DNA of 64,000 nucleotides from Saccharomycopsis fibuligera x Saccharomycopsis cf. fibuligera. Its lineage: Eukaryota; Ascomycota; Saccharomycetes; Ascoideales; Saccharomycopsidaceae. The position numbers and the translations under genes were made by a program. The notes below the pieces were generated by a model. It was not told the origin of the DNA. It made no database searches and worked only from the letters and a program-made list of their open reading frames with translations. Every line of letters begins with the position of its first letter. Positions within the stretch are counted from its first letter, which is position 1. Below, piece by piece: positions 20,991 to 30,900 of this stretch. The stretch spans positions 1,785,501-1,849,500 of the forward strand of contig CP012809.1 of the NCBI GenBank assembly GCA_001936135.1, in the 5' to 3' direction.

Positions 20991-23900
20991 ATGAGCAGCA
21001 GCGAAGATGAATTAAATATTGGAGTACCCAAACTTAAGTTCAAGAAAAAGAAAAAGTCAACATTCAAACAAAAGGAAAATGGGGATAAGATAAACAACAA
21101 CAACAACAACAAGAAAAAAAAGAAAGTTGTTAAATTAGATTTTCTAGATGAGGATGATAATAACAATAATAGTGAAAACTATAATGATCAAAAAAACGGG
21201 AAGCGGAGCGTAATTTCAAATTACAGTATAGCTAAAGATCAGCCAGCTAAAAAAAAGCCGGTGCCCAGCAGTGGCAAAAAATCTGCTTTGCAAATTTTAG
21301 CTGAAAAAGAAGCTGAAAAAAAGCGCCAGACAATACTTCAAGATCACAAGGAAAAACATAATGACAAAGGAGACGAAGAAGAAGAAGAAGAAGAAGGCGA
21401 AGAAGACGATATTGAACTAGACAGAGATTGGTATGCTGGTGACGAATTTGGTCATACATTCGGCGATGAGACCCATAATCCATTCGGTCTTGAAAATCAA
21501 ATATACGATGAGGAGAAAGAAGCAAAATTGAGATCCAATGCATTGAAGAGAATTTCATCAGGGAAAAAATCCCGACACGAGGCCAATGAGTTATGGGAAA
21601 GTAATCGAATGCTTACTTCAGGAACAATGAAGCGTCGGTTTGTTGATTTGGATTTTAATTCAGATTTGGACGAATTTAGGTCGGAAATTCTGGTCCATTA
21701 CACTACCCCAAATTTCCTATCCGACAAGAAGATTTTAAGTGTGCAGAAAGGGCCTATTTCTCCATTTAAGGATCCGGAAAGCGATATGGCGGTATATGCT
21801 CGCAAGGGCAGCTTTTTGGTAAAGGAAAGAATGCAAGCCAAGGAAAAGAAAAAGCAAGCCAAGCATGCTACGAGTATTTCTGGTACTGCGTTAAGCACCG
21901 TTATTGGTGGACAAGAAGAGGATAAGGATTCTGATGCTGAGGAAGATGAAGGTAATATCGAAAACAACAATAAGTTTATTGAAAGTTTAAAAAGTAATAA
22001 AGATAAGGATGCTGAAAATGGTGAAAGTAGTGATTTTGCCAAGAATTTATCATTGAAGGAACAAAGACGGTTCTTGCCCGCATTCACGGTAAGAGATAAG
22101 ATTTTACAAGTTATAGATGAAAATCAAGTAGTGGTAGTCATTGGTGAGACTGGGTCTGGTAAGACTACTCAGTTGACACAATATTTATATGAACATGGAT
22201 ACGGTGAGCGGGGGATGATTGGATGTACTCAACCCCGCAGAGTTGCCGCAATGTCGGTGGCTAAGAGAGTTAGTGAAGAAATGGAAACTGAATTAGGCAA
22301 AAAAGTCGGGTTTTCCATCAGATTTGAAGATTATACAAGTGATGAGACAGTGATTCGGTACATGACTGATGGTATCTTGCTCAAAGAAACTTTGACGGAT
22401 GTAAATTTGATGAAGTACAGTTGCTTGATTATTGATGAAGCTCATGAACGGACTTTGAATACGGATATCTTGTTAGGATTGTTCAAGGGTATATTGGCAA
22501 GAAGAATGGATTTGAAAATCATCATCACATCAGCAACGATGAATGCAGATAAATTTTCCAGATATTTTGGCGGTGCCCCACAATTCACAATCCCAGGAAG
22601 AACTTTCCCTGTTGATATTTTCTACTCTCGAGTCACTCCAGCAGACTACATTGATAGTTGCGTCAAGACATGTTTGACCGTCCATTTGACCAAAGATAAT
22701 GGGGACATTTTGGTTTTTTTGACTGGTAAGATGGACATTGATACATGTTGCGATGTACTTGATGAGAAACTCAAAGAGTTACGAAAGGAAGATGACGATA
22801 TACCGGAATATGATATATTACCTATATATTCGCAAATGCCGGCTGATTTGCAAGCTAAAGTTTTCCACAGTGCTCGCAAAGGAGTGCGTAAAATAGTGGT
22901 TGCTACCAACATTGCGGAGACATCTTTGACTATTGATAATATCAAGTATGTGGTGGATGCAGGATACTACAAGTTGAAAATTTTTAATAGTAAAATGGGG
23001 ATGGACACTTTGCAAGTTGCACCTATATCATTAGCTAATGCAAGCCAAAGATCTGGTAGAGCAGGCAGAACTGGGCCTGGAGTTGCTTACAGATTATATA
23101 CTGAGTCAGCAGCCAAAAATGAATTGTATTCAGAAACTATCCCCGAAATTCAAAGAACCAATCTAGCGAACACTTTGCTATTATTGAAGTCCCTCAAAGT
23201 TAATGATATTTCAAGGTTTCCGTTTTTGGATGCCCCTCCAGACGTGACGATAACTGGTTCTTTGTATGAGTTATGGAGTATGGGAGCATTAGATGATTCA
23301 GGGAATTTAACTGAATTAGGAACTAAAATGGTGAAGTTCCCAATGGAACCTTCTCTTTCCAAATTGTTGATCAACAGTATAGATCTTGGATGCTCTGAAG
23401 AAATGATCACTATTGTGTCAATGTTATCAGTGCCTAATGTATTTTATCGCCCCAAGGAAAGACAAGCTGAATCTGATGCAATTAGAGAGAAATTTTTTGT
23501 ACCGGAATCTGATCATTTAACGCTACTTAACGTGTATTCTCAATGGAAGGCAAACAGATACTCTTCACAATGGTGCAATAAGCATTTTCTTCATTCAAAA
23601 TCACTAAGAAGAGCAAAAGATATCCGAGCGCAACTAGAGTCAATCATGGAACAGCAGGGATATCCCTTAAAGTCCATAGGTACTGACTGGGACAATATTC
23701 GGAAATGTATCTGTTCAGGATACTTTCACCAAGCAGCAAAGGTGAAAGGATTTGGTAAATATTCAAATTTGAGAACGGGGCTTGAGTTGCACTTGCATCC
23801 GACTAGTGCGTTGTTTGGCTTGGGTGATTTACCAAAGTATGTGATTTATCATGAGTTAATTTTGACTACTAAGGAGTACATGAGCTACGTTACTGAGGCA

Positions 23901-23993
23901 GACCCTAAATGGTTGGCAGATTATGGAAGTGCGTTCTATAGTCTAAAGGAGAAGAAAATCGAGTATGCTAATAGTAATACTATTTGGGGGTAA
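20991..23993 (+). CDS. PRP16: PRP16, DEAH-box splicing ATPase/helicase
   Basis: A 1000-residue DEAH-box RNA helicase of the spliceosome. It drives remodelling after the first transesterification and proofreads the second step. The first ~360 residues are charged and low-complexity, with Lys runs, Asn runs and an acidic stretch. They include the Prp16-specific DRDWYAGDEFGHTFGD and HNPF block, which separates it from Prp2, Prp22 and Prp43. The helicase core carries GETGSGKT (385-392), TQPRR, DEAH (482-485), SAT and QRSGRAGR (686-693). The winged-helix, ratchet and OB regions follow (SESDHLTLLNVY-like, CSGYFHQAAK, HPTSALF). The only in-frame CTG is codon 234 (21690-21692). The gene converges on PAN6 with 54 bp between stops. 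Confidence 0.95.
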   Translation: MSSSEDELNIGVPKLKFKKKKKSTFKQKENGDKINNNNNNKKKKKVVKLDFLDEDDNNNNSENYNDQKNGKRSVISNYSIAKDQPAKKKPVPSSGKKSALQILAEKEAEKKRQTILQDHKEKHNDKGDEEEEEEEGEEDDIELDRDWYAGDEFGHTFGDETHNPFGLENQIYDEEKEAKLRSNALKRISSGKKSRHEANELWESNRMLTSGTMKRRFVDLDFNSDLDEFRSEILVHYTTPNFLSDKKILSVQKGPISPFKDPESDMAVYARKGSFLVKERMQAKEKKKQAKHATSISGTALSTVIGGQEEDKDSDAEEDEGNIENNNKFIESLKSNKDKDAENGESSDFAKNLSLKEQRRFLPAFTVRDKILQVIDENQVVVVIGETGSGKTTQLTQYLYEHGYGERGMIGCTQPRRVAAMSVAKRVSEEMETELGKKVGFSIRFEDYTSDETVIRYMTDGILLKETLTDVNLMKYSCLIIDEAHERTLNTDILLGLFKGILARRMDLKIIITSATMNADKFSRYFGGAPQFTIPGRTFPVDIFYSRVTPADYIDSCVKTCLTVHLTKDNGDILVFLTGKMDIDTCCDVLDEKLKELRKEDDDIPEYDILPIYSQMPADLQAKVFHSARKGVRKIVVATNIAETSLTIDNIKYVVDAGYYKLKIFNSKMGMDTLQVAPISLANASQRSGRAGRTGPGVAYRLYTESAAKNELYSETIPEIQRTNLANTLLLLKSLKVNDISRFPFLDAPPDVTITGSLYELWSMGALDDSGNLTELGTKMVKFPMEPSLSKLLINSIDLGCSEEMITIVSMLSVPNVFYRPKERQAESDAIREKFFVPESDHLTLLNVYSQWKANRYSSQWCNKHFLHSKSLRRAKDIRAQLESIMEQQGYPLKSIGTDWDNIRKCICSGYFHQAAKVKGFGKYSNLRTGLELHLHPTSALFGLGDLPKYVIYHELILTTKEYMSYVTEADPKWLADYGSAFYSLKEKKIEYANSNTIWG

Positions 23994-24047
23994 AAACGTT
24001 TTATGTGTATGAGCTATGTAATTTTATAACAAAGAAGAACAGCTATT

Positions 24048-25013
24048 TTATAATACAATGTTGTCTATCAATCTAGTTGTTTGGTTATCTGATTTGTTTG
24101 TCACGAAAATGGCACAGCTTATTATCGCGCCTTGAGTTGGCGCAACGGTTTGTAACTCATGCAAGTCAGTTTTGTCATTTATAGAAATATAATCAATTTT
24201 CATGATTCCCGAATCAACGAAGGGCTGAATGACATTGATCATAATTTTTTGTAATTCCAGCACACTGTAAACCTTCTTTTGTTCAAACTGTTGCTTAGCG
24301 GTAGCAAGCATCTTATAGATATTAGTGGCTATTTGTCTAGTTTCTTGGTCCAAGTATTTGTTTCTTGAACTTAGAGCTAAACCTGATTCTTCTCTATAAT
24401 TCTTGCACACCACGATCTCAATATCAAATAACAAGTCTTTGACCATTTGCTTGATGACCAATGTTTGCTGAATGTCTTTCTCCCCAAAATAGGCTCTAGT
24501 AGGATTAACAATAATGAAAAATTTCGACACGACAGTAGCCACGCCGCGGAAAAAATTTGGTCTTGATTTGCCTTCAAGCATGTCACTGAGACCAAGCACA
24601 GAGACAAATGCCCCTTTTTGAGAGCTCACATCAAGTGGGATCCCCGAAGGATACATTTCCTGGACTTGTGGTATAAAAACCGCATCTACTCTAGTATGCA
24701 ACTTGTTGAAAGAGCCAGAAAGTGATGAAACTTTACTAATGTCATCATCAAGGGTACGTGGGTACTGGTCCAAGTCCTCAGTTGGAGCAAATTGCGAAGG
24801 GTTAACAAAGATGGAAATAATGGTAGCGTCGTTGGATTGCAAAGATTGTTGGATGAGAGATAAGTGACCTTCATGGAGGGCTCCCATTGTTGGAATGAAA
24901 CCGACAGATTTGTTGTCTAGTATGCAGGATAATCTCCATTTTCGGACTTGGTCAATGGTGGTGAAGATTTTTGGTCTGTACTCTGCTGGGGAGACTGATT
25001 CGGTATCTGACAT
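24048..25013 (-). CDS. PAN6: PAN6, pantothenate synthase (pantoate-beta-alanine ligase)
   Basis: A 321-residue enzyme that joins pantoate and beta-alanine with ATP to make pantothenate, the precursor of coenzyme A. It has the nucleotidyltransferase signature PTMGALHEGHLSLI, then FVNPSQFAPTEDLDQYPRT. The family core RPNFFRGVATVVSKFF and YFGEKDIQQ comes next, with the KMSKS-like loop ALSSRNKYL. Length fits S. cerevisiae Pan6 (309). I start at ATG 25011-25013 (MSDTES); the frame extends five codons further only through a TTG. It shares a ~500-bp divergent promoter with NDC80 and its 3' end abuts PRP16. Confidence 0.95.
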   Translation of the reverse strand: MSDTESVSPAEYRPKIFTTIDQVRKWRLSCILDNKSVGFIPTMGALHEGHLSLIQQSLQSNDATIISIFVNPSQFAPTEDLDQYPRTLDDDISKVSSLSGSFNKLHTRVDAVFIPQVQEMYPSGIPLDVSSQKGAFVSVLGLSDMLEGKSRPNFFRGVATVVSKFFIIVNPTRAYFGEKDIQQTLVIKQMVKDLLFDIEIVVCKNYREESGLALSSRNKYLDQETRQIATNIYKMLATAKQQFEQKKVYSVLELQKIMINVIQPFVDSGIMKIDYISINDKTDLHELQTVAPTQGAIISCAIFVTNKSDNQTTRLIDNIVL

Positions 25014-25172
25014 TTTTGGCAAGATCAAGACTATTCGCGTTGTATTATTTGCCGAAGCTGAGAAGGTTCTGTCAAATGGATTTGCAAACGCTGAGACAGA
25101 TCTGGTGGAAAAACCTCAAACTTGATGGTGTCGCTTAAGTGTAAACGAGAAAAAAGTTTGAGATAAAGAACT

Positions 25173-25196
25173 TTATGGGGTGCGTGCACCCCATAA
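25173..25196. promoter_or_regulatory. 24-bp palindrome in the PAN6-NDC80 promoter
   Basis: The left arm TTATGGGGTGC and right arm GCACCCCATAA are perfect reverse complements of 11 bp, separated by GT. Perfect dyad symmetry with GC-rich half-sites fits a homodimeric factor site. The factor is not known from sequence. Confidence 0.5.
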
Positions 25197-25251
25197 CTTT
25201 CTTGTGGTAGCTGACACTGCGGGTAACACTTTAGAGACACGAAAATCAGGA

Positions 25252-25321
25252 GTAAACAAAATAAAACAAAAATAAAACAAAACAAAAACAAAACAGTTGT
25301 TTACAAAATAAACAATAAACA
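25252..25321. promoter_or_regulatory. Forkhead-type site cluster upstream of NDC80
   Basis: GTAAACAAA lies at 25252-25260, TGTTTAC (reverse of GTAAACA) at 25298-25304, and ATAAACA at 25308-25314 and 25315-25321. These match the RTAAAYA forkhead consensus, used by Fkh2 in yeasts for G2/M genes. They lie 190-260 bp before the NDC80 ATG. AT-richness makes single matches weak; the clustering is the argument. Confidence 0.45.
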
Positions 25322-25511
25322 AAACAGGAGATATTATAGCTTATGTATATTAACTTCAGTTCATAGGTTCTCTATACTGCAATAACACCGTTACTTTCTC
25401 AGCTTGCTATATCGTTTTACTCACACTACGGAGACTTTTTCCATCCAACAGACACTCATACATTCCCATTTATAAAGTTACATTTCAAACATCTTACCAA
25501 AACATCAGTAA

Positions 25512-27710
25512 ATGGCTCAAGAATATAGTTATAAAAGGCAGAAACTTGCTGATACTCAAGGGTCAGGAATTCCACTTGCAACTCTAGACAATAATTTGCC
25601 CCATATACCATCAGCCTCATCTATGGGCGTTTTCAAAAAGAAAAGTGCCAGTAACAGGCTTTCAGTGATCAGTAACAATCGCAGACAGTCTATCATTGGA
25701 CCTCCAAGACTAACCACTTTTGGTCCACCATCATCAGCTAGCAAAAGGTCTCTCCAACAGAACCACAATCATGGAACTGAGCTTGCAGAACCAGGGTTTG
25801 CCTCCGGAAGAGTATCATCAATTAATGGAGGATTGCGAAACTCTATACGTAAAGCTATAAGTGCGAGAAACGGAAAAAGTTCGAGGATATCAGTGTATTC
25901 TAAAAATGATATTGGCAGTGCAAATGGTGCAAACAGCAATGGTGGTGTCATTCCAGCTAACAACATTAATAATAATAATAATAGTAATAGTAATAATATC
26001 AACAACAACAACAACAACAATAATAATACCGGCACAATTCACGGTATTGGAGCTCTTCCTTTGCAAAAAGACCCTAGACCATTAAGGGATCGCGCATATC
26101 AGGAAGAAATGCGTCAAGATATTTATAATTATTTGACAGAAAACAATTTTGAAATGGAAACCAAGCATTTACTTACAGAAAAGACTTTGAAAAGCCCCAC
26201 TCAAAAAGATTTTGTTATTATATTCAATTGGCTTTTCAAGCAAATAGACCCGGGACATCGACCAACAAGAACCATTGAAAGTGATGTGACTACATTGTTA
26301 AAGATTGTTCAGTACCCATATTTGGACACTATAAATAAATCTCAAATATCTGCAGTTGGTGGGCATAACTGGCATGTGTTTTTAGGGATGTTGCATTGGT
26401 TGGTTAAATGTAGCTATTTTAATCAAGAAACGGCTGACGAAGTAGATAGTGAAGAGCTAGCAAATAGCGGCATAGAGGAATTTGATCCAGGAGAGAAATT
26501 AAACAACATGTTTTTGAAATATATAAAGAATGCGTATCAATTATTTCTGATGGATAAAGATAACTATGAGCCATTAAAAGAAGATTTACAAGTGGAGTTC
26601 AACAAATTCATGAAAATTATTGAAGGCTCAGTTGGCGAAGTGGAAGGAGAGTACCAAGACCTTTTGAAGCAGTACAAAAAACTAGTACATGATGATGAGA
26701 TTATTGAAAATGGTAACAAGCGAAGTCAAGCATTAGAAACTGACATTTTAAAATTTAAGGAATATATTAGATCAATTGAAGCAAGAAAGATCAAATGGAA
26801 TGCCAATATTAACAAAATGAATGGCGAGGTAGAAAACCTCACGTTGCAGAAACTTGAGTTGGAAAAAGATAATGCTGCTATAATTAAGCAATTGACGGAC
26901 AACGGATTGAATCTAAGTGATGTGCGTAATTTGATTGATGACAGAAGCAATGTGATTCGAGAATACGAAGAAACGAAAAAACAGGTTGATGAAATGACAA
27001 TTAAAGAACGAGAACATGAGCAAGAAGCAAGACGTCAGCTAGATGGCTTACAAGCGTTAATCAAGGATTTTAATCTTGATGCTTACAATGTTAGCAATGT
27101 GGCCGGACTGGAATTTAACTTTGAGTTGGATGTTGAAATACAGTTGGATAATGTGTTGGACGAATCCAAGTTGGGACTACGGCCAGAAGAGCTACTCAAC
27201 GGACAAGATTTGAGGACAACCAAAAGAGTGCAGTTGAAAGAGTTCAACAAATTAATGCGAGACAAGTTATTCAAGGATAAGGACGAGATCATCAAGTACC
27301 AGAACAGCATTGATTTGCTTAACGAGAAACTTGTGGAGAAGAAGGAGTATTATAACAATCTTGAAGCAAAGCTCTCATTAGCCAAGATTTCGTCGGATGA
27401 GTTGTACAATACCATGACCTTGGAAGCAAATGCATCGAATACAGAGATGGAGAAGCTTGAGAGTCAACTCCAAGCAATCAAGACAAGTTTAGATCTGAGC
27501 TTGCTAGAAATTGACCAAAAGATCCATTCAACAGAAATTGAGTTTGACCGAGTGCTGAATGAGGTGAAGCAGAAGCGAGAGCAGTTACACCGGGAAGTGG
27601 AAAAGATTATAAACAATGTGATTAGTTTTAAGATGGACATTCAGGAGTCGCTTGAGGAGCTTGAACAGACAGTACTGGCGGAGCACCGTGAGGCTAATGA
27701 GAGCAGGTGA
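25512..27710 (+). CDS. NDC80: NDC80, outer kinetochore microtubule-binding subunit
   Basis: A 732-residue protein (691 in S. cerevisiae). The N-terminal ~190 residues form a basic, disordered tail rich in Ser and Arg, plus an Asn run encoded near 25966-26029. A calponin-homology domain follows at roughly residues 195-330, starting at DPRPLRDRAYQEEMRQDIYNYL and including KDFVIIFNWLFKQIDP and GHNWHVFLGMLHWLVK. The C-terminal ~390 residues are nearly continuous coiled coil for dimerisation with Nuf2. The basic tail and CH domain bind microtubules and are targets of Aurora B. Five in-frame CTG codons (26547, 27108, 27495, 27555, 27675) would be Ser in the CUG clade. No intron is needed. Confidence 0.95.
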   Translation: MAQEYSYKRQKLADTQGSGIPLATLDNNLPHIPSASSMGVFKKKSASNRLSVISNNRRQSIIGPPRLTTFGPPSSASKRSLQQNHNHGTELAEPGFASGRVSSINGGLRNSIRKAISARNGKSSRISVYSKNDIGSANGANSNGGVIPANNINNNNNSNSNNINNNNNNNNNTGTIHGIGALPLQKDPRPLRDRAYQEEMRQDIYNYLTENNFEMETKHLLTEKTLKSPTQKDFVIIFNWLFKQIDPGHRPTRTIESDVTTLLKIVQYPYLDTINKSQISAVGGHNWHVFLGMLHWLVKCSYFNQETADEVDSEELANSGIEEFDPGEKLNNMFLKYIKNAYQLFLMDKDNYEPLKEDLQVEFNKFMKIIEGSVGEVEGEYQDLLKQYKKLVHDDEIIENGNKRSQALETDILKFKEYIRSIEARKIKWNANINKMNGEVENLTLQKLELEKDNAAIIKQLTDNGLNLSDVRNLIDDRSNVIREYEETKKQVDEMTIKEREHEQEARRQLDGLQALIKDFNLDAYNVSNVAGLEFNFELDVEIQLDNVLDESKLGLRPEELLNGQDLRTTKRVQLKEFNKLMRDKLFKDKDEIIKYQNSIDLLNEKLVEKKEYYNNLEAKLSLAKISSDELYNTMTLEANASNTEMEKLESQLQAIKTSLDLSLLEIDQKIHSTEIEFDRVLNEVKQKREQLHREVEKIINNVISFKMDIQESLEELEQTVLAEHREANESR

Positions 27711-27805
27711 GGTTGTATAATGTATTATTAATATTTAGAATAAATCTACAATGTAACACTAACATACTTTTTTTTAACTAGTTGTAGGAAAGCTATTGTT
27801 CACTA

Positions 27806-27868
27806 CTAGCCACACCCTAGCCACTGGTTGACACTAGCCACGGGAGGCTTGTGTAAGGGCGTGGCTAG
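27806..27868. promoter_or_regulatory. Cluster of four CTAGCCAC motifs (three direct, one inverted)
   Basis: CTAGCCAC occurs at 27806-27813, 27817-27824 and 27834-27841. Its reverse complement GTGGCTAG is at 27861-27868. Four 8-bp matches in 63 bp are unlikely by chance in AT-rich spacer. They sit upstream of the CYT1 CCAAT boxes and just after the NDC80 stop. Confidence 0.45.
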
Positions 27869-27961
27869 TGCATGGGGCTGTTGGCCAGTGCAGTTGTGCG
27901 CAGTAAGCTGCTGCCAGTGCCCCTAACCAGCGTTGCTGGTATGTGAAATCGCCGCAATGTG

Positions 27962-28003
27962 ATTGGCCACGGACTTTTCACTACCCGGCGGCAACTGGCC
28001 AAT
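27962..28003. promoter_or_regulatory. CCAAT/ATTGG pair (HAP-type) upstream of CYT1
   Basis: ATTGG at 27962-27966 (in TGATTGGCC) and CCAAT at 27999-28003 (in TGGCCAATGGG) lie about 360-400 bp before the CYT1 ATG. The CCAAT-binding Hap2/3/5 complex controls respiratory genes such as CYT1 in yeasts, so context fits. Binding is inferred. Confidence 0.5.
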
Positions 28004-28256
28004 GGGGACGCTAAGAATCAGAGCTTCTCCCCAAGAAAAGTGGAAAAGCTGGATTATGCCCACATACTACTGCATTTCCGCCCGGTGGTAGCAGTAGTAC
28101 GTGCTGTGCTTAACTACTGCTACTGCTGCCTGCTACAAAAAAAAAAAAAAAAAAAAGTATAGCGAGGAAAAAGCGCTAACTACTGTGTGTGCGACTGAGA
28201 GAGAGAAAAAAAAAAAAAAGAAAATCCTGAGCTTGAAAAAAAACAGAGCTTCGTTT

Positions 28257-28281
28257 TACTTACTTACTTACTTACTTACTT
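28257..28281. repeat. (TTAC)6 microsatellite in CYT1 upstream region
   Basis: Six consecutive TTAC units, about 80 bp upstream of the CYT1 start codon. Confidence 0.9.
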
Positions 28282-28362
28282 GGTTACTTGTCTTGTCTTG
28301 CTACAGTACAACTCACATCCCTTTCTCCCCCACCCAACATTCATCATCTATCGTTGCACAAG

Positions 28363-30015
28363 ATGTTTGCTTCGTCTTTCAAGTCTGCTGCCAAGCGCTC
28401 TTTCAACAGTGTATGTGTTTTTGTTTTCTGTTTTACTTTATTTGATTGTTTCAACTTGGTGTTTTTTACTTTTTTTTTTTTTATTTTTTCTTCTATCTTC
28501 GTTGATTGTTCAAAAAGTCAAAGATACAGTCTTTAATATCTTGAATTGTTACATATTGGTGTTTTACGATGGCTAAGTGGTACTAGCTACATTTTGTCAA
28601 TGGTCAGTCAGATCCACGGCAACGGGAATGCTTTATCAATTACAACAATCACAGTCAGCCAACTACGGGCGGGCAGTTCAAGCCAATTCAATATTTCCTG
28701 AAAGAAAAAAAAAAAAAAAAAAGAAGGCTATCAGTGAGCTGATTCAAGATCCAGGAATACAAACAATTTCAATTTGTTTTGCGCCAATAGAGCACGACTC
28801 TGTGCTGTGTCCACTAAGTTCCACTCTATGAGTTGCAAGTTGCGCGCCCGCGCTTCGTAATGTCTACGCTCCTGTGGGCTGAAAATTGTTCCGACCTATC
28901 ACGTTCCGTTTATTTTCAATGATCGCAACTGCCCTTTGCTAAACTAAAGAGACCACCACGCCCGATGCCTGGGTCGTAAACGCCAGCACTTTGAAACACA
29001 ATCAACGCAAAAAGAAAAAAAAAAGCCCAAGAGTCACAATATCAGAAAAATTAGAAAAATTAAAAAATTGAAATAATCAAAAATGTAAGAAAAAAGTCAA
29101 AAATCTATAAGCGCCCAGTTACTAACAACCCATTTATAGAGAGCCTTTTCTACCGCCAATAAGAATGCCGCATCTTCAACCCCATTGATAAAGAAAGTGT
29201 TGACCAGCGCTGTTGCCGCTACTGGGTTAACCGCCTCCTACATCTTGTGGGCTGATGGTCAATCTGCTGAAGCCATGACTGCTGCTGAACACGGTTTGCA
29301 TCCTCCAAGTTTCGCTTGGCCTCACAGCGGTATGTTTGATACTTTTGATCATGCATCTATTCGTCGTGGGTTCCATGTGTACCGTGAAGTTTGTGCCGCT
29401 TGTCACTCTTTGGACAGAGTTGCTTGGAGAACTCTTGTGGGGGTTTCTCACACCAATGCTGAAGTCAAAGAAATGGCTGAGCAATTCGAATACGACGATG
29501 AACCTGATGACCAAGGTAATCCTAAAAAGAGACCAGGTAAATTGTCCGACTACATTCCTGGTCCATATGCTAATGAGCAAGCTGCTAGAGCTGCTAACCA
29601 AGGTGCTTTGCCTCCTGATTTGTCTTTGATTGTTAAGGCTAGACACGGTGCTGCTGACTACATCTTCTCCCTTTTGACTGGTTACCCAGAAGAACCTCCA
29701 GCTGGTGTTGTTTTGGCTCCAGGTGGTAACTACAACCCATACTTCCCAGGTGGTTCTATTGCTATGGCCAGAGTCTTGTTTGACGACTTGGTTGAATATG
29801 ACGATGGCACTCCAGCTTCTACTTCTCAAATGGCCAAGGATGTTGTCACTTTCTTGAACTGGGCTTCTGAACCAGAACACGATGACCGTAAAAAGGCTGG
29901 TTTGAAGGCTATTATTGTGCTTTCTTCCTTGTACTTGGTCTCTGTCTGGGTCAAGAAATTCAAGTGGACTCCAATCAAGAACAGAAAAATTGTTTTCAAC
30001 CCACCAAAGAAATAA
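28363..30015 (+). CDS. CYT1: CYT1, cytochrome c1 of respiratory complex III, spliced, join(28363..28410, 29140..30015)
   Basis: The product is 307 residues (309 in S. cerevisiae). Exon 1 encodes MFASSFKSAAKRSFNS and exon 2 continues RAFSTANKNAASS, so the intron splits the mitochondrial presequence. The intron is 729 nt, with donor GTATGT, TACTAAC at 29120-29126 and acceptor TATAG. A bipartite leader is visible: a basic matrix signal, then a hydrophobic sorting segment (VLTSAVAATGLTASYILWA). Haem attachment is CAACH (Cys101, Cys104, His105), and the axial Met lies in PGGSIAMARVL. A C-terminal membrane anchor (IIVLSSLYLVSVWVKKFKW) ends the protein. It carries electrons from the Rieske protein to cytochrome c in the inner membrane. 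Without the intron the first 16 residues would be lost. Confidence 0.97.
28411..29139 (+). other. CYT1 intron, 729 nt
   Basis: This is several times longer than the other introns in the window (71-202 nt). It starts T-rich, has an A-tract at about 28706-28722, and has a GC-richer core at roughly 28830-28990. No snoRNA C/D boxes or ORF with family resemblance were recognised inside it. Confidence 0.85.
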
Positions 30016-30875
30016 ATAAATTAGAAAAAAAAAATTGAATTACAGCGAACAGTGAACATCAGCAAACAATATCATTATCTACATTCACATTTAAACTGCT
30101 AATTTTTTTTATTTTTATTTTTTCTAAACATATTGTTATATTCTCTTACCTGTACATTTTTTCTGTTTATTTGATTTTTGAAGTTTCTTTCTTTTATACT
30201 AATGGGATAAAGGCAATAGTAGGAAAAAAGAACCTCAAATTGAATCAAAATAAAAATCAAAGTTAAAAACAAAAATGAAAAAAAAAAAAAATGAAAATGA
30301 ATTTTTGTTAGTCATTTTTTTCCCCCTCAACATCAATCATCAGCATTCCAAACAAAAAAGTTACAAAAAAAAAAAAATAAAGAAGAAACATAATTTATCA
30401 AAAACAACAAAAAGGAAAAAGAAAAAAAGAAAAAAAAGAGATAGATGGGACTAGCCTAAATCTCATTTTCTATGTTTGTTTGAAGTTCATTCCCCCTCAT
30501 TTCATCCAACCTCACCCTCCCTCCATCAAATTGCTATAACTAATAAATCACTATTCACATCAACTTTTGACCTTTTTCACTTTAAAAAAAGAAACAAAAA
30601 ACAACAGCAATATGGTGTGTCTTTGTGTGTTTTGCCATCACCAAGAGAAGCAGTAAGCAGTAATTAGTTTTATTTGGTTTGTTTTGTTTCTTTTTCTTGT
30701 TTGGCATGCTTGCATGTGTGCATTGTATTGTTGTCCGCTCACCCCTCTTGAACTCAGTATTACTTTTTTGTTATTATTTTGTTTTTATGATTATTTTTGT
30801 TATTATTCTCACTATTTTTATCATTTGTTAACACACTATTACTCCTTTTATCTCACTATCACTACTATAGTTTTT

Positions 30876-30900
30876 ATTATTATTATTATTATTATTATTA
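30876..30900. repeat. (TTA)n trinucleotide repeat
   Basis: Eight or so consecutive ATT/TTA units in non-coding DNA. Confidence 0.85.

Larger units (their letters stand above)
25014..25511. other. Divergent promoter PAN6-NDC80
   Basis: About 500 bp. It holds a 24-bp near-perfect palindrome (25173-25196), an AC-rich run (25258-25295) and four forkhead-type motifs between 25252 and 25321. These elements are listed separately. Confidence 0.6.
27711..28362. other. Intergenic NDC80-CYT1 with CYT1 promoter
   Basis: About 650 bp. It contains a cluster of CTAGCCAC motifs (27806-27868), two CCAAT-type boxes (27962-28003), A-tracts near 28136-28155 and 28207-28219, and a (TTAC)6 microsatellite (about 28257-28281). 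No independent gene was accepted. Confidence 0.6.
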
